A stretch of DNA of 64,000 nt, taken from assembly GCA_031399085.1 (NCBI GenBank), contig JANNOQ010000071.1:1-64000 (forward strand), in the 5' to 3' direction. The DNA is from R-RK-3 sp031399085 (GTDB lineage: Bacteria; Pseudomonadota; Alphaproteobacteria; Rhizobiales; Rhodomicrobiaceae). Below the pieces are notes generated by a model. That model saw nothing but the letters and a program-made list of their open reading frames with translations, was not told the origin of the DNA and searched no databases. Below are positions 44,886-54,245 of the stretch, one piece after another (the stretch's first letter is position 1; every line of letters starts with the position of its first letter). The translations under genes and the position numbers were made by a program.

Positions 44886-45864
44886 GCGGGCGCGACAGGA
44901 CGGCGGCGATAGCGGCGTCGACCTCAACCTCGCCCGCAAGGATGGCGCGCACGGCTTCGCAGATGGGCAGTTCGACGCCCATTTGCTTTGCGCGGGATAC
45001 GGCGGCGGCCGCCGAATACGCCCCCTCGCTGACCGATTTTCGCGCGCCGAGGATGTCGGACAGCGCCTTGCCCTCGCCCAGCGCCTTGCCGAGCGACATA
45101 TTGCGCGACTGGTCGCTGGAGCAGGTCAGAATCAAATCGCCCAGACCAGACAAACCCATCAGCGTTTCCGGCCGGGCGCCCATCGCCGTGCCAAAGCGCA
45201 TCAGCTCGGCAAAACCGCGCGTCATGAGGCCCGCCTGGGCATTGCTGCCAAGCCCGCGCCCAGTCACGATTCCCGAGGCGATGGCCAGCACATTCTTGAC
45301 CGCGCCGCCGAGCTGAGCGCCGAGCAGATCGTCCGACCAATAGAGGCGAAGCGATCGGCTGCCGAGCGCATTCGCGACCCTCAGCCCGACCACCTCATCG
45401 CGAGCTGCCAGAGTGAGCGCTGCGGGCAATCCGCGCGCGATCTCGCTGGCAAAGCTTGGTCCCGCCAGCACGCCAGGAATCGCTTGCGGCAAGGCTTCCG
45501 CGACGACATCGGACATTAGCTTGCCAGTATCCTCCTCGAAGCCTTTCGTGCAGATAATGACGGGCTTTTCGCCGACATGCCTGGTGAACTCGCCCGCCAC
45601 ATTGCGAAAAAACTGGCTCGGCACAACCATGAGAATGAGATCGGCCGCCGCCACCTCCGCCGCTTTCGCCGTGGCACGGATCTGGCGGTCAAGCGGCACG
45701 CCGGGCAAATAGATGTGGTTGCTGTGCTGGTGGTTGATCTCATCGACCGTCTCGCGCTCATACCCCCAGAGCACAACGTCGCGCCCGGCGCGTTGCGCGG
45801 CCACCGCCAAAGCCGTGCCCCAAGCGCCTGTGCCGATAATGCCCACACTTTGGTAGTCCGCCAT
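44815..45864 (-). CDS. gpsA: Glycerol-3-phosphate dehydrogenase [NAD(P)+]
   Basis: The 349-residue cytosolic enzyme makes sn-glycerol 3-phosphate for phospholipids. The Rossmann motif VGIIGTGAWGTALAVAAQRA (about 7-26), LAGPSFASEIARGLPAALTL, the catalytic lysine in GGAVKNVLAIASGIVTGRGL and MGLSGLGDLILTCSSDQSRN are present. The C-terminal tail (about 325-349) extends over the convergent mddA-like gene. It follows tsaD in the same direction, 20 nt after its stop, a common alphaproteobacterial pair. Confidence 0.95.
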   Translation of the reverse strand: MADYQSVGIIGTGAWGTALAVAAQRAGRDVVLWGYERETVDEINHQHSNHIYLPGVPLDRQIRATAKAAEVAAADLILMVVPSQFFRNVAGEFTRHVGEKPVIICTKGFEEDTGKLMSDVVAEALPQAIPGVLAGPSFASEIARGLPAALTLAARDEVVGLRVANALGSRSLRLYWSDDLLGAQLGGAVKNVLAIASGIVTGRGLGSNAQAGLMTRGFAELMRFGTAMGARPETLMGLSGLGDLILTCSSDQSRNMSLGKALGEGKALSDILGARKSVSEGAYSAAAAVSRAKQMGVELPICEAVRAILAGEVEVDAAIAAVLSRPLRGEAERPAAPPAKSRKPLRNSG

Positions 45865-45884
45865 CTCGCTTCACCCAATCCTTC

Positions 45885-46976
45885 TCAGGCCTTCACACCC
45901 GCGCCGATTGCTTTCGGCGCATCGCCGTCGAGCGGCCAGCGCGCCCGCACCGCGAATTCCGCATCATAGGGGAGGCCGCGCGCCAGCCTTTCCGCACCCG
46001 CCCAGGCGATCATGGCGGCGTTGTCCCCGCACAGCGCAATCGGCGGCACATGCAGGCTGAAGCCTTGTTCCGCCGCGACTTCGGCCATCGCCGCCCGCAA
46101 CCGCTGATTGGCGGCCACGCCCCCCGCCGCGACTAAACGCAAGGGGGCGCCAGCGGACAATCGGGTGCGATAAGATGTCATTGCGGTCTTGATCCGGTCG
46201 CTTACAGATTCGACGATCGCCTGCTCGAAAGAGGCGCATAGATCACGGATGTCCTGGTCGCGCAAGGGCGCAACATTGCGCGCCGCCAGACGAAGTGCGG
46301 TCTTCAAACCGGAAAATGAGAAATGCGCTTCGGCGCGGCCAACCATCGGGCGCGGCAGGGCGAAACGGCGCGGATCGCCGCCCGCCGCCCACCGCTCGAC
46401 CTCCGGCCCGCCCGGAAAGCCGAGGCCGAGCAGCTTTGCCGTCTTGTCGTATGCCTCCCCGAGCGCATCGTCCAGCGTGGTGCCAAGCCGCTCGTAGTCG
46501 CCGACGTCGCGCACGGCCAGAAGTTGCGTATGCCCGCCGGAGACAAGCAGCAGCAAATAGGGCGGTGCGACGCCCTCGGTCAGCCCGACCGTCAGCGCGT
46601 GGCCCTCTAAATGATTGATCGGGATCACGGGCAGGCGATGAACCAGGCCGATGGCCTTCGCCGTCACCACGCCGACCAGCAGCCCGCCGACAAGGCCGGG
46701 GCCCGCGGTCACCGCTACGGCCGACAGATCGCGAAACCCCAGCCCCGCCTCGCTCATCGCGGCCGCGATCAGGCCGTCCAGCGCCTCGACATGAGCCCGC
46801 GCCGCGATTTCCGGCACCACGCCGCCATAGGCTGCGTGCTCCTTAAGCTGGGAGCGCACCAGATTGGCGCGAATCACGCCGGAACCGTTCCGCAGCCGCT
46901 CGATCACCGCCGCGCCGGTCTCGTCGCAACTCGTCTCGATGCCGAGCACAATGATGGGTCCGTTGGAGAGCGACAT
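45885..46976 (-). CDS. tsaD: tRNA N6-threonylcarbamoyladenosine biosynthesis protein TsaD
   Basis: The 363-residue protein starts MSLSNGPIIVLGIETSCDET and transfers the threonylcarbamoyl group to A37 of ANN-decoding tRNAs in the TsaBDE complex. The metal-binding His pair is H122 and H126 (NHLEGHA); LLLVSGGHTQLLAV, AYDKTAKLLGLGFPGGPEVE and ALCGDNAAMIAWAG are conserved. The frame is open upstream to 47156, but the ATG at 46976 is the family start and avoids overlap with hemC. It is divergent from hemC with 124 nt between starts. Confidence 0.96.
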   Translation of the reverse strand: MSLSNGPIIVLGIETSCDETGAAVIERLRNGSGVIRANLVRSQLKEHAAYGGVVPEIAARAHVEALDGLIAAAMSEAGLGFRDLSAVAVTAGPGLVGGLLVGVVTAKAIGLVHRLPVIPINHLEGHALTVGLTEGVAPPYLLLLVSGGHTQLLAVRDVGDYERLGTTLDDALGEAYDKTAKLLGLGFPGGPEVERWAAGGDPRRFALPRPMVGRAEAHFSFSGLKTALRLAARNVAPLRDQDIRDLCASFEQAIVESVSDRIKTAMTSYRTRLSAGAPLRLVAAGGVAANQRLRAAMAEVAAEQGFSLHVPPIALCGDNAAMIAWAGAERLARGLPYDAEFAVRARWPLDGDAPKAIGAGVKA

Positions 46977-47100
46977 TTTGCGTGGCTTAATGACAGAGGG
47001 AGGTGTAAATCTAACGGTACATATATCCCGCGCGGGCGGCCGTCCTGGCCGCGTGTTGGGTGACCATAAGCCCATGAGGAAGCGGGGCCAAGGGCAAGTC

Positions 47101-48045
47101 ATGCAAAGCAAACCAAAAACCCATCTCAAAATCCGTATTGGCACACGCGGCAGCAAGCTGGCGCTGGTCCAGGCCTACCAGCTTCGCGACCGCCTGATCG
47201 CGGCGCATGATCTCACCGCCGACGATTTCGAGATCACCATCATTAAGACGACGGGCGATCTGATCACCGACAAGCCGCTCTCCGAATTTGGCGGCAAGGG
47301 GCTGTTCACCAAGGAAATCGAGGAAGCGCTGATCGCCTCCGAGATCGACCTGGCCGTGCATTCCATGAAGGACATGCCGACCAAACTGCCGGAGGGGCTG
47401 GAAATCTCCTGCCTGTTGCCGCGCGAGGATGTGCGCGACGCCTTCATCAGCCACAAGGCCGCCCGGCTCACTGATTTGGCCAAAGGCGCCGTTCTCGGCA
47501 CATCGTCGCTGCGCCGGCAGGCGCAGGTCAAGCAGCTTCGCCCCGATCTGCAGGTCATCACCTATCGCGGTAATGTCGATACGCGACTGCGCAAGCTGGA
47601 GGACGGCGTGGCGGACGCAACGCTGCTCGCCTATGCCGGTCTGCGCCGCCTTGGCCTTGAAGACCGCGTCACGGCGCTGATCGAGACGGATGAGATGCTT
47701 CCCGCGATTGCGCAAGGCGCCATCGGCATCGAGACGCGCATCGGCGACGCACGGATGCTGGCCTATCTCGCGCCGCTGCATCACGACGCGACGAGCATCT
47801 GCGTCACCGCCGAGCGCGCTTTCCTTGCCGAACTTGACGGCTCCTGTCGGACGCCAATTGCCGGGCTTGCAACGCTCGACGGCGCCAAGCTGCATTTTCG
47901 CGGTCAAATCCTTTTGCCCGACGGCAGCCGGTCCTACGAGACCGAACGCGACGGCACGGCTGGCGACGCCGCTCAAATCGGCTTCGACGCGGCTCGAGAA
48001 TTAATCCACGCGGCGGGACCGGGCTTTCTGCGTAGGGTTGCCTGA
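47101..48045 (+). CDS. hemC: Porphobilinogen deaminase (hydroxymethylbilane synthase)
   Basis: The 314-residue enzyme polymerises four porphobilinogens in haem synthesis. IRIGTRGSKLALVQAYQLRD, FGGKGLFTKEIEEALIASEI, DLAVHSMKDMPTKLPEGLEI, GTSSLRRQAQ, ITYRGNVDTRLRKLEDGVAD and the dipyrromethane-cofactor cysteine C249 (ELDGSCRTPIAG) are visible. The ATG at 47101, after AAGGGCAAG, is chosen; an ATG at 47074 is an alternative. The stop overlaps the hemD start by 1 nt. Confidence 0.95.
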   Translation: MQSKPKTHLKIRIGTRGSKLALVQAYQLRDRLIAAHDLTADDFEITIIKTTGDLITDKPLSEFGGKGLFTKEIEEALIASEIDLAVHSMKDMPTKLPEGLEISCLLPREDVRDAFISHKAARLTDLAKGAVLGTSSLRRQAQVKQLRPDLQVITYRGNVDTRLRKLEDGVADATLLAYAGLRRLGLEDRVTALIETDEMLPAIAQGAIGIETRIGDARMLAYLAPLHHDATSICVTAERAFLAELDGSCRTPIAGLATLDGAKLHFRGQILLPDGSRSYETERDGTAGDAAQIGFDAARELIHAAGPGFLRRVA

Positions 48046-48812
48046 TGCGCCTTGTCGTCACCCGGTCCGCCGGCGACGCGGAGCGGCAGGCGGCCAGGCT
48101 TCGGGCGCTTGGGCACGAGCCGTTGATCCACACGCTGTTGGATGTGGTCTATCCGCAGCTACCGTCCATTGCCCTGAACGGGTTGCAGGCGCTCATCGTC
48201 ACCAGCCGAAACGCGCTTAGGGGCATTAGCCGCAACGGCGCATTCGAGGCGGCGAAACACCTGCCCGCGTTCTGCGTCGGCGAAGGTACGGCCGAATTTG
48301 CCCGGGATGTGGGATTTTCGCGCGTTGTCGCGGGGGAAGGCACGGCAAAGGATCTTCTGCCGCTCATTGCCCGCACGGCGAATCGCGACGCCGGAAATCT
48401 CCTCTATCTGACCGGCGACCATCTGGCCTTCGATCTCGAGCCCTCGCTAAAGCAACTGGAATTTGGCGTGCGGCGCGTCATCGTTTATGAAGCACGAGAG
48501 GTGGATGAAAGCGCCGTCGCCCGTCTTGCCGATGAGCTCCGCGTTGGCGTCGACGGCGTGATCCTGATGTCGGCGCGAACGTCGTCGATCTTTACCGGAA
48601 TAATCCAAAGGTTTAAGCTGGATCGGCATCTTGTTGGGCTATCATGCTATTGCCATTCGGATGCGGTCGCCCTTCCGCTTAAGGACATTTACGGCTTGAC
48701 CATGAGAATTTCATCGCATCCAACAGAGGCGGATTTGATGGAGCTGATCGGTCCGGCGCCGCCGCAAAAAGTGGCCCTTGCCGATCTCAAGGAAGCGCTT
48801 GGCAAAGGTTAA
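48045..48812 (+). CDS. hemD: Uroporphyrinogen-III synthase
   Basis: The 255-residue product follows hemC with a TGATG overlap. It has the loosely conserved two-domain HemD pattern: MRLVVTRSAGDAERQAARLR, ALIVTSRNALRGI, FCVGEGTAEFARDVGFSRVV, LLYLTGDHLAFDLEPSLKQL and DGVILMSARTSSIFTGIIQR. It closes hydroxymethylbilane to uroporphyrinogen III. Position and length support the call more than sequence identity, which is low across this family. Confidence 0.85.
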   Translation: MRLVVTRSAGDAERQAARLRALGHEPLIHTLLDVVYPQLPSIALNGLQALIVTSRNALRGISRNGAFEAAKHLPAFCVGEGTAEFARDVGFSRVVAGEGTAKDLLPLIARTANRDAGNLLYLTGDHLAFDLEPSLKQLEFGVRRVIVYEAREVDESAVARLADELRVGVDGVILMSARTSSIFTGIIQRFKLDRHLVGLSCYCHSDAVALPLKDIYGLTMRISSHPTEADLMELIGPAPPQKVALADLKEALGKG

Positions 48813-48879
48813 TCATTGCCATCTTATGTTGCCGGCGAGGACCGGGCCGGACGGCAGGGCCTGGGGGGAGTAAGCGGCC

Positions 48880-50025
48880 ATGACAACGAATAGCGGACCC
48901 GAGAACGACACGCCCGGGATGGGCGGGAGAGCGCAGCGGCCGCACGCAACGCTCGATCTTACGGCCGAGGAGGTTTCGTCTGGCGCGACCCCCGCAAGCG
49001 ACGACGGCGCGGCGCACACATCGCCTGGGACTTCCCCGGAAAGTTTGCGGCTCGAAGGCCCAGCCGAGGAAACGCCGCCCGGCTCCCATGACAATGGCGG
49101 GCAGAGCTTTGCCACTCATATGGCGGCGGGCGCGTTCGGCGCGTTTCTTGCGCTGGTCATTGCTTATTTCGTTTTTTTCCCTAGCCGCTCGACGTCGCTC
49201 TCCACCGAGGATGCGCAGACGCTCCGCGCAAGTCTTGCCGCGCTAGAGGGCCGAGCCAACGACGCCGTCACCAAGGCCGAACAGCTCGGCGCGAACGGCC
49301 AGACAAACGGCATCAAGCAGGATCTGGCGGCGCTCGCGGAGCGCGTCGCCCGCATCGAGGCGCGCCAGGCCGCCCCGGCGCTGTCGCAGGACGCCGTTCA
49401 GCAATCGCTCGATCCGCTGACGGCTCGAATCGCCGAGCTCGACGCGCGCCTGGCAGCCGTCGCCAAGGCTCAAAGCGACGTAAAGACCAATAGCAAGGCT
49501 ACCGCGCTGGCGCTCGCCCTATACAACCTGCGGCGTGCGGCGAATGAGGGAAAGCCGTTTGCCGTCGAGCTGCAATCGGTTGCGGACATGTCGCCCGTGC
49601 CGCTCGATCTGGGCCCCCTGCAAGCACGCCGCGAGCAGGGCGTGCGCAGCGTCGAGCAGCTTCAGGCCGAGTTCGACGCCGCCGCCAATAAAGCCATCGA
49701 CGCGGAGGACAAGCCGGCGGACGACTCATTTGCCAGCGAACTCTGGTCGAAAGCCAAATCTTTCGTCCGTGTCCGCCGTAAGGGCGACGTGCCCGGCGAG
49801 ACGACCCGCGCGATTTTGGCCCGTGTCGAGCACCGTCTGGATGCCGGCGACCTGAGCGCCGCGGTCACCGAAGCCGCACAGCTCAGTGGCGAGGCCGCCG
49901 CCGCGGTCGCGCCCTGGCTCGTCGAATTGAAAGCCAAGCTCGCCGCCGACGATGCACTGGCGCTGGTCGAAGCCCGGCTCTTGGCTGCGCTCGGCGGCGA
50001 AAATCAAGCCAAGCGAGGCGGCTGA
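48880..50025 (+). CDS. Mitofilin/Mic60-like inner-membrane protein
   Basis: The 381-residue product has a disordered N-terminus rich in Pro, Thr and Glu (about 1-78), one membrane helix (MAAGAFGAFLALVIAYFVFF, about 84-103), a coiled-coil-prone periplasmic region (about 110-200, ALEGRANDAVTKAEQLGANG and AALAERVARIEARQAAPALS) and a C-terminal helical domain (DDSFASELWSKAKSFVRVRR, LARVEHRLDAGDLSAAVTEA). This is the alphaproteobacterial mitofilin relative encoded between hemD and HemY-like genes, proposed to shape the inner membrane. Its stop overlaps the next ATG. Confidence 0.85.
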   Translation: MTTNSGPENDTPGMGGRAQRPHATLDLTAEEVSSGATPASDDGAAHTSPGTSPESLRLEGPAEETPPGSHDNGGQSFATHMAAGAFGAFLALVIAYFVFFPSRSTSLSTEDAQTLRASLAALEGRANDAVTKAEQLGANGQTNGIKQDLAALAERVARIEARQAAPALSQDAVQQSLDPLTARIAELDARLAAVAKAQSDVKTNSKATALALALYNLRRAANEGKPFAVELQSVADMSPVPLDLGPLQARREQGVRSVEQLQAEFDAAANKAIDAEDKPADDSFASELWSKAKSFVRVRRKGDVPGETTRAILARVEHRLDAGDLSAAVTEAAQLSGEAAAAVAPWLVELKAKLAADDALALVEARLLAALGGENQAKRGG

Positions 50026-51902
50026 TGATTCGGGCGCTGATTTATCTGCTGCTGATCGCGGCGCTTGCGATCGGGCTGGCCTGGTTCGCCGACCGGCCGG
50101 GCGAATTGTCGATCAATTGGCTCAGCTATCAGATCGACGTGCCGCTGTTTTGGGTGACCGTCGCGATCATCGTCGCGGCCGGTCTCTTGCTCTTTGTCTT
50201 CAGCTTCATCAGCCGATTGGTCTCCGGTCCCCACCGGCTGCGGCGGCATTTGAAACGCCGGCGCATGGCGCGAGGCTACACCGCGCTGCGGAAAGGCATT
50301 TTCGCCGTCGGCGCGGGCGACGAGGCGACCGCCGCGCGCTACTCCATCGAGGCGCGGCGGGCGCTGCCGAAAGAGCCGTTGACCGATCTGCTGCGGGCCC
50401 AAGCCGCCCAGCTCAGCGGCGACCGGCGCACCGCGCAGCGGATTTTCGAGGCCATGGCCGATCACGCCGACACCCGGCTTCTCGGCCTGCGCGGTCTGTT
50501 TCTGGAGGCGAGCCGCGAGGGCCAAATGGAAGCCGCCCGGCAATTCGCCGCGCGCGCCATCAAGCTCAATCCCGCCCTGCCTTGGCCAGTTCATGCGCTG
50601 TTCGATATGCAGTGCCGCACGCGCGATTGGCAGGGGGCGCTTGAAACGCTCGCTGTAGCGCGCAACAACCGGCATCTTGACCGCAAGGCGCTCGACCGCC
50701 GCCGCGCTGTGCTGCTCACCGCTCAGGCCCAGGACCTGGAGCCGACCCAACCGGGTAATGCCGCCGAGCTCGCCATGGAGGCCCATCGCATCGCGCCGGA
50801 ATTTGTGCCCGCCGCGGTCATAGCGGGCCGCATTCTGGCGGGGCAGGGCAACGCCTATAAGGCAGCGCGCGTGCTGGCGCGCACCTGGCAATATACGCCG
50901 CATCCCGATCTGGCGATCGGCTACGCCTATGCTCGTCCCGGCGACTCGCCGCGCGACCGGCTCGGGCGGATCAAGTCGCTGATCGTGCTGACGCCTGAGC
51001 ATCCGGAAGCGCTCGTCTCCCTCGCCTCCGCCGCGGTCGACTCGCGTGAATGGGAGGAGGCGCGCTCGGCGTTGCAGCCGCTTTTGGCCAAAAATCCGTC
51101 CGCGCGCGTCTGCACCCTGATGGCCCGCATCGAAGGCGGCGAAAACCGGGATGCGGGCCGCGTCCGCGAATGGCTCGCGCGCGCTGTCCGAGCGCCGCGC
51201 GACGCCGTCTGGATCGCGGATGGGGTGGCCTCGAGCGAATGGCAGCCGATTTCGCCCGTCACTGGCGCGCTCGACGCCTTTGAATGGCGCGTCCCGCCTG
51301 ATCAGGCCAGGGTCGGTCAAGGCGGCGATCCTCTGTTCGACGATGTCGCCGCGCTCGGGCAAGACGTTGAAAGCGTCGCGCGCAAAATCACCGAGACGAA
51401 TCTGGCCGGGCATTCCGCTGGAGGCGTGTTTTCATCCGAGCCGCTGACGATCACCGTCACCGCGCAGGAGACGGCGAGCGCCTCCGTTGCGCCTCCGGAC
51501 GCTCCGGACAAGAAACCCGATGCCAAACCTGCGGTGCCGGCGCCAAAGACGTCGACGTCCGCCTTTGTGACCGAGCGCATGTCCAGCCCCGCCAAGGTTG
51601 AGGAGAAGGCCGCGACTCCCGCCGATCCTCCATCTGCAAAAACCGTTTCGATCGGTCGGCCCGCCGCACCGCCTACCGTTAGTCCGTCCGATGCCAAGCC
51701 CCTCGCTTCCTTACCGGAGCCTGCGCCCCTGCCGCCCGTCACGCCAGCGGCCGATCCGGCACAATCCGCCCGCAAGGCCGCGCCCAAAATTTTCGTTCCT
51801 GACCGGCCGCCCGACGATCCCGGCCCTGATCCCGCCGATCTCGACGATGCCAGCACCCCCTATTCGCGCTTCCGCACCTCCCCAAAACAACCCGCGACCT
51901 GA
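50025..51902 (+). CDS. HemY-like TPR membrane protein with long proline/alanine tail
   Basis: The 625-residue product starts MIRALIYLLLIAALAIGLAW, has a second helix LFWVTVAIIVAAGLLLFVFS (about 41-62), the HemY_N domain and TPR-like repeats (about 75-370; EPLTDLLRAQAAQLSGDRRT, ARDWQG-type spacing, ALVSLASAAVDSREWEEARS). It is the HemY of COG3898, not protoporphyrinogen oxidase; the role in haem or membrane organisation is not settled. The C-terminal portion (about 470-625) is a low-complexity Pro/Ala/Lys stretch, longer than in most relatives. Translation is coupled to the mitofilin-like gene (TGATG). Confidence 0.85.
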   Translation: MIRALIYLLLIAALAIGLAWFADRPGELSINWLSYQIDVPLFWVTVAIIVAAGLLLFVFSFISRLVSGPHRLRRHLKRRRMARGYTALRKGIFAVGAGDEATAARYSIEARRALPKEPLTDLLRAQAAQLSGDRRTAQRIFEAMADHADTRLLGLRGLFLEASREGQMEAARQFAARAIKLNPALPWPVHALFDMQCRTRDWQGALETLAVARNNRHLDRKALDRRRAVLLTAQAQDLEPTQPGNAAELAMEAHRIAPEFVPAAVIAGRILAGQGNAYKAARVLARTWQYTPHPDLAIGYAYARPGDSPRDRLGRIKSLIVLTPEHPEALVSLASAAVDSREWEEARSALQPLLAKNPSARVCTLMARIEGGENRDAGRVREWLARAVRAPRDAVWIADGVASSEWQPISPVTGALDAFEWRVPPDQARVGQGGDPLFDDVAALGQDVESVARKITETNLAGHSAGGVFSSEPLTITVTAQETASASVAPPDAPDKKPDAKPAVPAPKTSTSAFVTERMSSPAKVEEKAATPADPPSAKTVSIGRPAAPPTVSPSDAKPLASLPEPAPLPPVTPAADPAQSARKAAPKIFVPDRPPDDPGPDPADLDDASTPYSRFRTSPKQPAT

Positions 51903-52044
51903 GCGGATCGCAGGCGGGCCCTTAGTGCATCCCCCGCGCCTGGATCGATGCACTGCAGAAATCCCTCGGGGCTTGCAATCATCATGGCTAGCGGTTATCG
52001 CTTACCAAGCCTCGGGAATTCCGCCCGGTCCGAGCTTACCGGAG

Positions 52045-52120
52045 GCCGCAATAGCTCAGGCGGTAGAGCGGCGCATTCGTAATGCGTAGGTCGGGGGTTC
52101 GAGTCCCTCTTGCGGCACCA
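52045..52120 (+). tRNA. tRNA-Thr (anticodon CGT)
   Basis: The 76-nt cloverleaf has acceptor GCCGCAA / TTGCGGC with encoded ACCA end, D-arm AGCTCAGGCGGTAGAGC, anticodon arm GCGCA-TTCGTAA-TGCG with CGT at 52078-52080, and T-arm GGGGGTTCGAGTCCCTC. CGT reads the threonine codon ACG. Confidence 0.95.
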
Positions 52121-52563
52121 TTTCAAACGCTTACAATTGCTTAACTTCGAGTGATCATCTCGGTTCCTTTAACCATCAGGCGTAAGAGCGCTTTCCGGAC
52201 GTGCGGAGACATCTCGAAGGAAGCGCATGAACGCGCGGCTCAACACCTCGTGCAACCCGGCGCCCTGCCGATGACGAGCTTGCAAGTCACCTTCGAATTG
52301 CAGCAGGATTGGGCGCGCGGCGAAACCTACGAGGGCGTGGGAATATCTTGCGCGCATTCGCCTTAGGGCATCCAGGTGCGCTTCTCCAAATGGCGCTTGG
52401 CGAGCATGCAAGCGAAGGCGGTTCGCATTAAGCAACAGCTGTCCAGCGATGGTGACGTCATCGTGAGGCTGTACGTACGATCGAGCCGTGGTCGTTCTGC
52501 GGGCGATATTAAAACGGCATTAACGATGCAATTTTGCGTCGCACGGTAAGGGATACAGTCACC
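52121..52563. other. Non-coding stretch downstream of tRNA-Thr
   Basis: About 440 bp between the tRNA and a small enzyme gene. A possible 71-residue frame at 52151-52366 has no recognisable family and unusual composition, so it is not called a gene. No repeat of the tRNA 3' end and no integrase were found. Confidence 0.4.
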
Positions 52564-52854
52564 ATGAAAATTCTTGCAGTTCTCACTCCGAGCCAAGGGA
52601 AAACTCCAACGGATTTCGAGCCTTTCGTAATCAAAGAAGAGCAAGCACTATGGCCGATGTACCGACAAGGGCTCGTGCGGGAAATGTATTTTCAGCCCGA
52701 TCCTTTAACGATTTCACTTGTGTTTGAAGCAACGACCAGAACCGAAGTTGAGAGCCAGCTCCAGCAACTGCCCATGGTAAGTGCGGGACTGTTCCAGATA
52801 CAATTAATAACATTGGGTCCTTGGCTTCCAATTCAGGCTCTATTTCGAGATTAA
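52564..52854 (+). CDS. Small dimeric alpha/beta-barrel protein (muconolactone-isomerase-like)
   Basis: The 96-residue product starts MKILAVLTPSQGKTPTDFEP and continues FVIKEEQALWPMYRQGLVRE MYFQPDPLTISLVFEA, with a strand-helix-strand pattern and a helix-ending LPMVSAGLFQIQLITLGPW. This resembles muconolactone isomerase/YCII-like dimeric barrels. No catalytic residues can be named. It is upstream of the cupin gene in the same direction (118-nt gap) and belongs to the patch of apparently lower GC after the tRNA. Confidence 0.55.
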   Translation: MKILAVLTPSQGKTPTDFEPFVIKEEQALWPMYRQGLVREMYFQPDPLTISLVFEATTRTEVESQLQQLPMVSAGLFQIQLITLGPWLPIQALFRD

Positions 52855-52972
52855 CGATCTAAGTGATCAAAGGACATGGTAAAGGGGTGTTTCGGATTAA
52901 TAATTATTTTCGATGCATTCGAACGGATGACGTTGTATTTGCTTATCCCAGAGTTAAGGCAGGGAGATTTTC

Positions 52973-53353
52973 ATGAAAGTTGCAGGTGTTTCTCTCGTTA
53001 CTCAAACGTTGAATATTGAGCCGGTACCATTTCCGATACCAGGTGCGACCCCAGACGGTGTGATGGCGACGCTCGTCAATGTCGATGGCGACCGAGGAAT
53101 CGTTACGACGATTATTCATATCGCTCCTGGGGCGCGTATTCCTGCCCATTATCATGATGACGGGGCTGAGGCGCATTATGTCATCGAGGGAGACTTCATC
53201 AATGGGGGGCAAACTCTCGGGCCCGGCGCTTTCGTGACCCATCCAAAAGGTGTGGTGCACGGCCCGCATGAGTCGAAAACAGGCTGCAAAATCCTGACAC
53301 TGCAAACTGCGTATGTCGATCCGGCGAATCCAGATTTTCATATCGCCGAATGA
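52973..53353 (+). CDS. Small cupin-domain protein
   Basis: The 126-residue protein is a single cupin_2 domain. Motif 1 is PAHYHDDGAEAHYVIEGDF (about 61-79) with metal ligands His, His and Glu, and motif 2 is LGPGAFVTHPKGVVHGPHES (about 87-106) with the final His. GGGAGATTTTC precedes the ATG at 52973. The substrate is unknown; such proteins act as dioxygenases, isomerases or sensors. It is convergent with the GST gene (43 nt between stops). Confidence 0.8.
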   Translation: MKVAGVSLVTQTLNIEPVPFPIPGATPDGVMATLVNVDGDRGIVTTIIHIAPGARIPAHYHDDGAEAHYVIEGDFINGGQTLGPGAFVTHPKGVVHGPHESKTGCKILTLQTAYVDPANPDFHIAE

Positions 53354-53396
53354 GCGAGTCAACCGCCGGAATTATCAAGTTTAAGCGTCGGAATTG

Positions 53397-54095
53397 CTAC
53401 GATGTTCTGTCTTCGGAATGCAGCGTCCCGATGTCAGGCATAATCTGTGAGAGGTAGGACTTTTTACTTTCGAGAAAGTTCCAGAGGCGCTGATTGTAGT
53501 CGATCGCGACTGCTTTTTGCACAGACGGCCTTTCCCTCAATGCGATACGCCAAGCCCCGAGTTTAGGCTTGGCGTCAAGAACAGCGAAATTGCCGATAAG
53601 GTCGAACACATCGAAATAGCGAAAGACCGGCCCAAACACAGCGTCTACTAAAGAGAAATGGGCGCCATCAAAGTAAGGTGTGACCGTAAGCTTTTGTTCA
53701 AGAGCGTCAAATTTATCACTCAACGCTCGCGTTTTTGTTTTGAATGTCGCCTCGTCTGGCGCTGCATAAAAACCAGCAATATCGTTGAGCGTCGCCGATC
53801 CGAATTCCATCCAGGAGCGATGTTCGGCACGGCGTAAGGGATTTGATGGATGCAAGGGCGAAGGCTGTGTTTCTTCCAAATATTCGAGGATGACTCCGCT
53901 CTCAAAAATCGACGTATCGCCAAGTTTCAGAACGGGTGTTTTCCCGAGTGGAGAGATATCCTTGAACCAATCCGGCTTGTTAGCAAGGTCTATGTCGATC
54001 CGCTCAAACGGCACTTTCTTTTCGATCAGCGAGATCACGGCTCGCTGCACGTAGGGGCACAGGTGATGGCTAATCAATGTCAATGAGTCAGTCAT
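53397..54095 (-). CDS. Glutathione S-transferase with CPYV active site
   Basis: The 232-residue protein has the thioredoxin-fold N-terminus with CPYVQRA (about 13-19, Cys-type as in omega-class GSTs and dehydroascorbate reductases), the glutathione-binding SPLGKTPVLKLGDTSIFES and cis-Pro in TPVL, and a helical C-terminal domain (LVDAVFGPVFRYFDVFDLIG). It likely deglutathionylates or reduces substrates. It has fewer G/C-ending codons than the housekeeping genes and belongs to the patch with the cupin and barrel genes. Confidence 0.85.
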   Translation of the reverse strand: MTDSLTLISHHLCPYVQRAVISLIEKKVPFERIDIDLANKPDWFKDISPLGKTPVLKLGDTSIFESGVILEYLEETQPSPLHPSNPLRRAEHRSWMEFGSATLNDIAGFYAAPDEATFKTKTRALSDKFDALEQKLTVTPYFDGAHFSLVDAVFGPVFRYFDVFDLIGNFAVLDAKPKLGAWRIALRERPSVQKAVAIDYNQRLWNFLESKKSYLSQIMPDIGTLHSEDRTS

Positions 54096-54245
54096 ACCGT
54101 CCCCGGTTTATATGCAGTGAGGCCGGATATCGGGATAAGTGCGGAGCCAAACAAGGCAGATGTGCCACCTGCACGAAGAATTTGCACACGACAGCACGGC
54201 AGATGAGCGAGGCCTATGGACCATACGAGTGTCGCTGACGACGAC

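Noticed and set aside
52151..52366. 71-codon frame after the tRNA
   Set aside because: No ribosome binding site or family resemblance, and the composition does not look coding.
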